Source: an uncultured Eubacteriales bacterium
GTDB taxonomy: Bacteria; Bacillota; Clostridia; Peptostreptococcales; Anaerovoracaceae
Reading direction: 5' to 3'
Length of the DNA stretch: 28,035 nt
Assembly: GCA_910583765.1 (NCBI GenBank)
Contig: CAJTYS010000047.1
Span: forward strand, 1 to 28,035
The translations under genes were made by a program, and so were the position numbers. This document shows positions 22,102 to 28,035 of this stretch, piece after piece. How positions within the stretch are numbered: the stretch's first letter is position 1; each line of letters starts with the position of its first letter. The notes below the pieces were generated by a model. It saw nothing but the letters and a program-made list of their open reading frames with translations, had not been told where the DNA came from and did not search any database.

Positions 22102-23562
22102 CTATTTGTCCCCTTCCAAGACCTCTTTTCTTGCATATTCTTCACCGAAAATCATATATTCCCGTTCTGCCTTTGTGACGTGTGAATATTCGCCGCCCTT
22201 CACGATGATCGCTAAAACGATGCCGATCACAGTCCAAAGTCCGATCATGATCCATTCCATCTTTCCCAGTCCACCAGACGGGCTGAACGGCAGATACAGA
22301 CAGATGAACAGGACAGAGGCGATAATTGCCAGAACGCCCATGAACTTGCCCATCGGTGCTTTGAACGGACGATCCAGATTCGGCTCACTGCTCTTTAGCT
22401 TAAAGAAGGCGATGGATACGCACAGATATCCTACCACGACACCAAATGAGCTAGCGTCCACAAACCATCCCAAAGCGTTCTTTCCCAGGAAAATAGCTGC
22501 GATCCCCAGCACGCCAACTAAGGCTAGAGCCGCTGTCGGTGATTTGTATTTTGGATGAAGCTTCCCAAAGACAGGAGGCAGCATCTTGGCTCTTGCCATA
22601 GCGAAGATGATTCTGGAACCGCCCAGGTACATGGCGTTCCAGCTTGTCAAGATGCCGCCGATCCCAGCTACGATTACTAAAGATCCCATGATTTTAGAGC
22701 CAAATACGTAGGAGGCCACGTCTGCCACTGGAATGGCGGCATTGTCCGCAAATTCCGCAGGAGCGCCGAAAGCTACGCCTAAGATCATCAAGATGTACCA
22801 AATGGCTCCCAAAACAATGGCAAAGATAACCATCTTTCCTACTTGCTTTAGCGGGATGTTCATTTCTTCCACGGACTGCGGGATTACGTCAAAGCCTACG
22901 AACATGGCCGGTGCCATCATCAGAACCACAATGATCCCGTTCATGCCATCCTTCATGGCTGGCGCGGCATTGGCGATATCTCCCAGAGTAACGCCGCCCG
23001 CGAAGAACACGATGCCGCCAATGACCAAAGCGATCGCAGCGATGGTGTTGAAAATAGCTGTGATCTTCATGCCGAACCAATGGCATCCAATGGTAAAAAT
23101 TGTCCCTGCAATGGAAATCAAAAGCCATGGCAGAGTCACGTCATATCCCTCGATACTGTATAAGATGCCTGTGTCCGGAATCGGCAGCAGGTATTCCACC
23201 GCTGTACCAAAGGCCGGGCCTTCCCAAGCCGCTACTGCGATGTATCCGAAGCACATTGCCCAAGCCGTGACAAAGGCGAATTTATAGCCGCTGGCTCTAT
23301 ACGCGAAAACCAGCTCTCCACCTGCCATAGGCAGCATCGGAGTCAGCTCCGCATAAGCCATGCCAATGATGGAGCAGAACAATGCGCCTACGATAAAGGC
23401 GATAATCGCTCCAACTGTTCCCGCAGCCGTCACCCAGCTGCCTGCCAGCATTACCCAGCCCCAGCCTACTACGGAGCCAAAGGCTAATGCCCAGATTTCT
23501 CCTCTTCCAAGTGTCTTCGTAAGAGACACTCGCTGTTCTGTATCGTTGTTTTGTGTACTCAT
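22102..23562 (-). CDS. APC-superfamily permease
   Basis: 486 aa with about twelve hydrophobic segments. The SVVGWGWVMLAGSWVTAAG stretch after a short hydrophilic N-terminus is the APC TM1 signature. PMAGGELVFAYRASG is the TM2-3 loop, and FVGFDVIPQSVEEMNIPLK corresponds to TM6 and the following loop. It is clearly different from the permease at 16281-17645, so the substrate probably differs. Ethanolamine or an amino acid are both possible; sequence alone does not decide. ATG 23562 has AAAGGAAAAAG upstream. It has its own sigma-54 promoter at 23645-23659 and a terminator at 21984-22022, so it forms a single-gene transcript. Confidence 0.88.
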   Translation of the reverse strand: MSTQNNDTEQRVSLTKTLGRGEIWALAFGSVVGWGWVMLAGSWVTAAGTVGAIIAFIVGALFCSIIGMAYAELTPMLPMAGGELVFAYRASGYKFAFVTAWAMCFGYIAVAAWEGPAFGTAVEYLLPIPDTGILYSIEGYDVTLPWLLISIAGTIFTIGCHWFGMKITAIFNTIAAIALVIGGIVFFAGGVTLGDIANAAPAMKDGMNGIIVVLMMAPAMFVGFDVIPQSVEEMNIPLKQVGKMVIFAIVLGAIWYILMILGVAFGAPAEFADNAAIPVADVASYVFGSKIMGSLVIVAGIGGILTSWNAMYLGGSRIIFAMARAKMLPPVFGKLHPKYKSPTAALALVGVLGIAAIFLGKNALGWFVDASSFGVVVGYLCVSIAFFKLKSSEPNLDRPFKAPMGKFMGVLAIIASVLFICLYLPFSPSGGLGKMEWIMIGLWTVIGIVLAIIVKGGEYSHVTKAEREYMIFGEEYARKEVLEGDK

Positions 23563-23644
23563 TACTTTTTCCTTTCTGAAATAATTGCTATTTGTTCTAG
23601 AATGACAAAAACCGACATTTTAACTGGCGCCGACTATATATAGA

Positions 23645-23659
23645 GCAATATCCGTGCCA
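23645..23659 (-). promoter_or_regulatory. Sigma-54 promoter of the second permease
   Basis: Minus strand TGGCACGGATATTGC, with correct GG-N10-GC spacing. Predicted start near 23633, about 70 bases before ATG 23562. The likely activator is the neighbouring regulator at 24266-26074. Confidence 0.87.
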
Positions 23660-23760
23660 CTTTGTCACTTTAGCTTGCCACATTTCTTTGGTTTTTGAAA
23701 AAGCCTTGAAATTTGGCGGATTTCCATACAATTTTCCAGTCAGTTCAAAAGAATGAGTCT

Positions 23761-23786
23761 ATGAATTTACAGATTAGTCAATTCAT
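23761..23786. repeat. Inverted repeat upstream of the sigma-54 permease promoter
   Basis: ATGAATT (23761-23767) and AATTCAT (23780-23786) around a 12-base centre, about 110 bases upstream of the -24/-12 element at 23645-23659. Distance and symmetry suit an enhancer site for a sigma-54 activator; unproven. Confidence 0.45.
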
Positions 23787-23811
23787 ATATGGGTTATGAT
23801 TCGTCTACAAT

Positions 23812-24102
23812 TTAATTTTCATTCAATTTCAAATATTCCTTTATCAGGCCCACTGCGTTTTCATAGTTTTTGTTATTGATCAGCAATACTTTTGTGTCAT
23901 AGGCCTCGGTCAGCAGGCATTCCGATTGGCAGCCGTTGATCAATAAAACCAGGTCTGCTCTTTCATCAGCTTCCTGCGAATAAAGAAAAAAATCACAAAC
24001 ACCTGACAGCTGCTTTTTAAGGTGTTCATACAGTGATTCTCTATCAAAATAGCAATTGCAGCCACCGCAAAAACGCGTTTCGATTTTGTATGTTTCACTC
24101 AT
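23812..24102 (-). CDS. Small CGGC-motif protein, function unknown
   Basis: 96 aa, no membrane segment. Cysteines occur at C12, C15 and C17 in RFCGGCNCYFDRE, at C36, and as C58/C62 in INGCQSECL. The CGGC near the N-terminus followed by F-D-R, and the NGC-x3-C after a hydrophobic strand (LVLLING), suggest a small metal- or cluster-binding or redox protein. I do not recognise a characterised family. ATG 24102 has AAAGGAG at good spacing. The sigma-54 permease promoter lies downstream of its stop codon, so it is not required for permease transcription. No convincing promoter of its own was found. Confidence 0.7.
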   Translation of the reverse strand: MSETYKIETRFCGGCNCYFDRESLYEHLKKQLSGVCDFFLYSQEADERADLVLLINGCQSECLLTEAYDTKVLLINNKNYENAVGLIKEYLKLNEN

Positions 24103-24131
24103 TTTATTTCTCCTTTTTTGTCATTATGTCC

Positions 24132-24150
24132 CAAAATCATGCTGATTTTG
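24132..24150. repeat. Palindromic operator-like site between divergent genes
   Basis: CAAAATCA and TGATTTTG, 8-base arms with a TGC centre. It lies between the CGGC gene start and the -35 box of the plus-strand regulator promoter, so it could control either. Confidence 0.55.
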
Positions 24151-24166
24151 ATGAATGTTGTTGGAA

Positions 24167-24195
24167 TCGACATTTTCATTTGAATATGTTACAAT
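24167..24195 (+). promoter_or_regulatory. Sigma-70 promoter of the second sigma-54 activator
   Basis: TCGACA at 24167-24172, 17-base spacer, TACAAT at 24190-24195; one mismatch to consensus in each box. Predicted start near 24202, which rules out the in-frame ATG at 24155 as the translation start. Confidence 0.68.
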
Positions 24196-24265
24196 AAAAT
24201 TGTCTATTATATCTACAGCCATCGAAGAAAGGAAAGCCTGTTTACAGAAAACAGCCGGAAACAAT

Positions 24266-26074
24266 ATGATTTCAACCAGATTTATCACAGACTACTTGAA
24301 CTTATCTACACCAGAAGGCCAAAAGAACCACGCTGCGCTTGTCAGTGGCTTTAATGATTTTTTTGACTCTTTCGTAGCTGCCGCTAACATGGCGGTCATG
24401 GCCGTGGATATGGACCGAAAGATCGTCATCACCAACAGCCTTGCCGCCACGCTTTTGGAAACCTCTGAGGCTAATCTCATTGACCAATATGTGGAAGACG
24501 TGCTTCCCAAATCTCCTCTGACCAATGTGATGGCTGGCAATTATAAATCCATCCCCCGTCAATTTGAAATGTTCGGCAGGACCCTTTACGCAGAGCGCAC
24601 TTTGATCTCCCGCGGACAGACCCCCATTGCGTTAGTCAGCTTTTTCCAAGACATCACCCATATGGAAAAGCGCACAGAACGCCACAAGCAAGCCCGGGAG
24701 CAGGAGCTGTTCCTCAATGATATCATTGAAAATTCCTATGACGGCATTTATATCACGGACCGCAGGGGCAAGACCATTATGGTCAACAAAGCTTACGAGC
24801 GGATCTCCGGCATCCCCCGGGACACCATCATCGGTGAATACATGAGCAATCTGGTGGCTTCCGGTCTGCTGTCCACCAGCCTGACGGATGAAGTGGTTTC
24901 CAGCAAAGAGACTGTGACCCGCACCCAGCGGAACCGCAATGACAAGGAAGTGGTCATCACCGGAAACCCTGTGTTCGATGAAAAGGGCGAAGTGCGTCAT
25001 GTGATCACCAATGTCCGAGACATTACAGAGCTTGTGAATTTGAACACAAAGCTTGCCGCGGAAATCAGCCGAGCAGATCTGTATCAGGAACAGATCCTTA
25101 GAAAAGCCGCAGATGAAAACATTGCTTATGGCAGCCGTGAGTTTGAAAACGTGTTGAACTTGTGCAGCAAGGTTTCCAAAATGGATTCCACGGTCCTGAT
25201 TTTGGGAGAAACAGGCGTGGGCAAGGAAATCGTGGCTCAGTACATCCATAAACACAGTCCCAGGAAATCCAAACCTTACATCAAGATCAACTGCGGTGCG
25301 ATCCCGCAAAACTTGTTGGAGTCCGAGCTGTTCGGGTACGTGTCCGGGGCATTTACCGGCGCTAATGCCAAGGGAAAGCCTGGACGGTTTGAACTAGCGG
25401 ACACTGGAACCCTGTTTTTAGACGAGATCGGTGAACTGCCTCTGAATCTGCAGGCCTCCCTGCTCCGTGTCCTGCAGGACAGTGAGATCACCCGTATCGG
25501 TGACTCTAAAAGCAAAAAAGTGGACGTGCGCATCATCACTGCCACCAATCGGAACCTGGAATCCATGATCCGAGACGGGTTGTTCCGCAGTGATTTGTAT
25601 TACCGGCTCAATGTGGTTTCCATCAACATCCCGCCTCTTCGAGAACGAAAGCTTGATATTCCGCCTCTTGCGGAAAAAACCATTCAAGATCTGAATCGAA
25701 AATACAATACCAAGAAGAGCTTGTCTTCTGACTTTGTGCGGCTGCTCACAGAACACAGCTGGCCTGGGAACATACGAGAGCTAAAAAACTTTATTGAAAA
25801 GCAGTTCGTCCTCTCGGACAGCGATGTGATCGATGCCGCGATTTCCTCTAACATGCCCGAAACAGCAAAAACCACTCTGGTTTCAAAGGAATCCGCAGAA
25901 GGACCCACTGAACTCCCTACTTATGAGGAAGCCCGCAGCACCATGGAGCGCGATTTGTTCAGGAGGGCCATGGAACAAGGAAAATCCACTTATAAAGCAG
26001 CCGCCTTGCTAGGCATGAGCCAGTCCACGTTTTTCAGGAAATACAAGGAGGTGTTCCCAAAAGAAGCACGGTAG
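24266..26074 (+). CDS. Two-PAS sigma-54-dependent transcriptional activator
   Basis: 602 aa from the chosen start. Two PAS-like domains, about 35-135 (AVDMDRKIVITNS to FFQDITHME) and 150-255 (ENSYDGIYITDRRG to NVRDITE), precede an AAA+ core with Walker A GETGVGKE at 314-321, GAFTGA at 361-366 and Walker B TLFLDE near 382-387, then a Fis-type HTH (YKAAALLGMSQSTFFRKY). The second PAS and core align residue by residue with the regulator at 20549-21934, so they are paralogues, this one with an added N-terminal sensor. ATG 24266 has no strong SD; AGAAAGGAAAG lies about 30 bases upstream. Likely activates the sigma-54 promoter at 23645-23659. Confidence 0.9.
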   Translation: MISTRFITDYLNLSTPEGQKNHAALVSGFNDFFDSFVAAANMAVMAVDMDRKIVITNSLAATLLETSEANLIDQYVEDVLPKSPLTNVMAGNYKSIPRQFEMFGRTLYAERTLISRGQTPIALVSFFQDITHMEKRTERHKQAREQELFLNDIIENSYDGIYITDRRGKTIMVNKAYERISGIPRDTIIGEYMSNLVASGLLSTSLTDEVVSSKETVTRTQRNRNDKEVVITGNPVFDEKGEVRHVITNVRDITELVNLNTKLAAEISRADLYQEQILRKAADENIAYGSREFENVLNLCSKVSKMDSTVLILGETGVGKEIVAQYIHKHSPRKSKPYIKINCGAIPQNLLESELFGYVSGAFTGANAKGKPGRFELADTGTLFLDEIGELPLNLQASLLRVLQDSEITRIGDSKSKKVDVRIITATNRNLESMIRDGLFRSDLYYRLNVVSINIPPLRERKLDIPPLAEKTIQDLNRKYNTKKSLSSDFVRLLTEHSWPGNIRELKNFIEKQFVLSDSDVIDAAISSNMPETAKTTLVSKESAEGPTELPTYEEARSTMERDLFRRAMEQGKSTYKAAALLGMSQSTFFRKYKEVFPKEAR

Positions 26075-26162
26075 CCACTGCTGCTTCTTGTTCCTGCGCC
26101 AAAGGCTTTCTTTGCTGCTTTGATCAATATCATGTGCCCGCAAGCAGGATTTCCCGTATATG

Positions 26163-26206
26163 AAAGAGAAAGCTGTTCCCAAAATCGGGGACAGCTTTTC
26201 TCTTTG
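26163..26206. terminator. Bidirectional terminator between convergent genes
   Basis: Long hairpin: AAAGAGAAAGCTGTTCCC from 26163 pairs with the GGGGACAGCTTTTCTCTTT ending at 26205, with one bulged base, around a short AT-rich loop. A-rich on the left and T-rich on the right flank, so it can stop both the plus-strand regulator and the minus-strand etf transcript. Confidence 0.85.
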
Positions 26207-26229
26207 AAAGGATTCGTCAAACCATGTGT

Positions 26230-27303
26230 TTAGTTATTTTCTGCCTTATATTTTTCCAGTGCTTCAATGAGTTTTGGAATGATCACTTTCACGTCGCCTA
26301 CGATTCCCAGATCAGCTACATCAAAGATGGCTGCTGTGTCGTTCTTGTTGATGGCGATGACGCATTCGGAGCTTTCCATACCAGCGATGTGCTGGATCGC
26401 TCCGGAAATTCCGCAAGCCATGTACAGTTCTGGACGAACGGTCTTTCCTGTCTGTCCAACCTGTCTGGCCTTTTCGATCCATCCAGCGTCTACGTTTGCT
26501 CTGGAAGATGAAATTTCGCCGCCCAGCAGGTCAGCTACTTTCTGCAGTTCTTTGTAGTAGTCCGCGGAACCGATTCCTCTTCCTCCGGAAACCAGAACTT
26601 TTGCTTCTGTGATATCTACGGCTTTCTTCGTATCTCTCACAACTTCCTTGATCTTTACGTTCATGTCTTCTGGTCCGAATTCAACTTTCAGTTCTTCGAT
26701 TTCACCTTTTTTGCCAGGCTGTGGGTCCAGCTTTTTCATAACGCCAGGACGAACGGTGGCCATCTGCGGTCTGTGATCCGCGCAGCGAATGGTTGCCATT
26801 ACGTTTCCTCCGAATGCCGGTCTGGTCATCTTCAGCGTCTTGTCATCCATTCCCAGTCTCTTTTCGATGGATTCTGTGTCAGCTGTGGATGTTGCCTTCA
26901 GGAATTCAAAGTATTTTTCCATGTCAATATCCAAGTGCGTGCAGTCTGCTGTCAGTCCGGTGTGGATCCTCGCGGCTACTCTTGGCGCCAGGTCTCTGCC
27001 AATGGCTGTTGCTCCGAACAGTACGATGTTCGGGTCATATTCTTTGATCACTTTTGTCAGTGCTTTTGTGTATGGTTCTGTCACGTATTCTGCCAGCATC
27101 GGGTCTTCTACCACTACGACTTTGTCAGCTCCGGCTTCGATGACTTCTTGGGCTTTGTCTTTGATCTTGTCGCCCATCAGCACCCCGATGACTTTTTCAT
27201 CCAGCTCTGCGGCCAGTTTCGTCGCTTCTCCAAGGAGCTCCATCGTCACTTTGGCGATTTCGCCGTCTCTCTGTTCCGCGATTACATATAAATCTTTGCT
27301 CAT
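26230..27303 (-). CDS. etfA: Electron transfer flavoprotein alpha subunit
   Basis: 357 aa. N-terminal alpha/beta domain (about 1-200) with VLFGATAIGRDLAPRVAARI and GLTADCTHLDID, then the C-terminal FAD domain carrying VSGGRGIGS, SSSRANVDAGW, QVGQTGKTVRPELYMACGISGAIQH and ECVIAINKN, the standard EtfA signature. EtfAB carries electrons between acyl-CoA dehydrogenases or similar flavoenzymes and other carriers; in anaerobes it may do so by electron bifurcation. ATG 27303 follows GGAGGAG and lies 20 bases after the etfB stop. No dehydrogenase is visible in the window, so the partner is unknown; a link to the amino-compound modules is possible but not shown. Confidence 0.96.
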   Translation of the reverse strand: MSKDLYVIAEQRDGEIAKVTMELLGEATKLAAELDEKVIGVLMGDKIKDKAQEVIEAGADKVVVVEDPMLAEYVTEPYTKALTKVIKEYDPNIVLFGATAIGRDLAPRVAARIHTGLTADCTHLDIDMEKYFEFLKATSTADTESIEKRLGMDDKTLKMTRPAFGGNVMATIRCADHRPQMATVRPGVMKKLDPQPGKKGEIEELKVEFGPEDMNVKIKEVVRDTKKAVDITEAKVLVSGGRGIGSADYYKELQKVADLLGGEISSSRANVDAGWIEKARQVGQTGKTVRPELYMACGISGAIQHIAGMESSECVIAINKNDTAAIFDVADLGIVGDVKVIIPKLIEALEKYKAENN

Positions 27304-27323
27304 TTTCCTTGACTCCTCCTCAC

Positions 27324-28035
27324 CTATATGATGTGTCTTTCTTCCATCTTCGCTATGATCGCGGCAACCGCTTCATCCGGTGTCACTTCAAGCTTCGTTC
27401 CTGCTCCCTTAGCCATCTTACCGAAGGATGTCACTACTTTTGTAGGGGATCCGTTCAGTCCGATATGGTCTGGGTTCAGGTCGTTTTTCAGGTCGTCGAA
27501 GCCCCATACCTTGATTTCTTTTTCATAAGCATCGATGATTCCGCCTGCGTGCATGTATCTTGGTTCTGCCAGTTCCTGCAGAGCTGTCAGCAGACATGGT
27601 GTCTTCACTTCAATGATGTGATGGCGGTCTTCGTACTGTCTCTTTACTGTCAGGACATCTCCATCGATTCCGATTTCTTCTGTGTAGGATACCTGCGGGA
27701 TTCCCAGGTTTTCTGCGATCTGCGGTCCAACCTGAGCAGTGTCTCCGTCAATAGCCTGCCGCCCTGTGATCACGATGTCATATCCGATCTTCTTCAATGC
27801 CGCTGAGATGATGATGGCTGTCGCGCAAGTATCGGAGCCGCCGAATTCTCTTGCTGACAGCAGGTGTGCTTCATCGCAGCCCATTGCCAATGCTTCTCTC
27901 AGTGCCACATCTGCCTGTGGAGGTCCCATGCATACGACTGTTACTGTTCCGCCTACTTTTTCTCTCAGCTGCAGTGCTGCTTCGATTCCTGATTTGTCAT
28001 CGTGGTTGATGATGCTTGGCACTCCTTCACGGATC
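27324..28035 (-). CDS. etfB: Electron transfer flavoprotein beta subunit (5' end outside window)
   Basis: At least 237 codons are visible; the N-terminus lies beyond the right edge. The open frame reaches the last base and reads IREGVPSIINHDDKSG there, which in EtfB lies about 25-35 residues from the N-terminus. Conserved blocks are VTVVCMGPPQADVALREALAMGCD, TGRQAIDGDTAQVGPQIAENL (AMP/FAD-binding signature) and PCLLTALQELAEPRYM. The GTG at 28022 is an internal valine codon and not a start. It precedes etfA with 20 bases between. Confidence 0.95.
   Translation of the reverse strand, partial: IREGVPSIINHDDKSGIEAALQLREKVGGTVTVVCMGPPQADVALREALAMGCDEAHLLSAREFGGSDTCATAIIISAALKKIGYDIVITGRQAIDGDTAQVGPQIAENLGIPQVSYTEEIGIDGDVLTVKRQYEDRHHIIEVKTPCLLTALQELAEPRYMHAGGIIDAYEKEIKVWGFDDLKNDLNPDHIGLNGSPTKVVTSFGKMAKGAGTKLEVTPDEAVAAIIAKMEERHII

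Noticed and set aside
22025..22558. Plus-strand open frame of 177 codons opposite the second permease
   Set aside because: It is antisense to a membrane protein with clear APC motifs; composition is that of a complementary-strand shadow and no ribosome site is present.
24155..24265. Longer start for the second sigma-54 activator
   Set aside because: It would begin upstream of the predicted promoter; residues before 24266 have no PAS-like character.
28020..28022. GTG as the start of etfB
   Set aside because: The frame continues to the window edge with EtfB-typical residues (IREGVPSIINHDD), so this is an internal valine.
1..28035. tRNA, rRNA, CRISPR array, insertion sequence or integrase
   Set aside because: Looked for cloverleaf ends, regularly spaced repeats and transposase/integrase motifs on both strands; none seen.

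Overview
The window looks like part of the chromosome of an anaerobic, fermentative Firmicute (Clostridia). The evidence is an ethanolamine operon controlled by an ANTAR-type EutV antiterminator, strong AGGAGG ribosome sites, sigma-54 (-24/-12) promoters paired with PAS/AAA+ activators, and an EtfAB pair. No species can be named from sequence reading alone.

1-11.2 kb, minus strand: a bacterial microcompartment operon for ethanolamine catabolism. Transcription order is eutV, eutA, eutB, eutC, eutL, eutE, eutM, eutT, a pduL-type phosphotransacylase, eutN, a pduS-like flavo/iron-sulfur protein, a pduT-like iron-sulfur shell protein, then the start of a EutW-like sensor kinase cut by the window edge. 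EutBC splits ethanolamine to acetaldehyde and ammonia with B12, EutA and EutT maintain the cofactor, EutE makes acetyl-CoA, PduL makes acetyl phosphate, and EutL/M/N with the PduT-like protein build the shell. A near-perfect sigma-70 promoter lies upstream of eutV. It is followed by a two-hairpin ANTAR target overlapping a terminator, and a second such device sits between eutV and eutA. eutH, eutQ, eutG, eutS and eutP are not in the window and may lie beyond its left edge.

11.2-16.2 kb, minus strand: an accessory island, visibly AT-rich in its second half. It holds an AlbA_2/Schlafen-type regulator with an interleaved operator-like repeat over its own promoter, an AAA_14/DUF4143 ATPase, and a tightly coupled three-gene unit of XRE regulator, ImmA/IrrE metallopeptidase and PIN-like protein.

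16.2-24.1 kb: two transport/catabolism modules that appear to be sigma-54 controlled. Module 1 has divergent sigma-54 promoters driving a nitrilase-family amidohydrolase plus APC permease (minus) and a class III aminotransferase (plus), followed by a PAS/sigma-54 activator. Module 2 has a second APC permease (minus) with its own sigma-54 promoter, a small CGGC-motif protein (minus), and a paralogous two-PAS sigma-54 activator (plus, to 26.1 kb). The substrates cannot be read from sequence; an amide or an omega/beta-amino compound would fit module 1.

26.2-28.0 kb, minus strand: etfA and etfB (etfB cut by the right edge), electron-transfer flavoprotein subunits whose dehydrogenase partner is outside the window.
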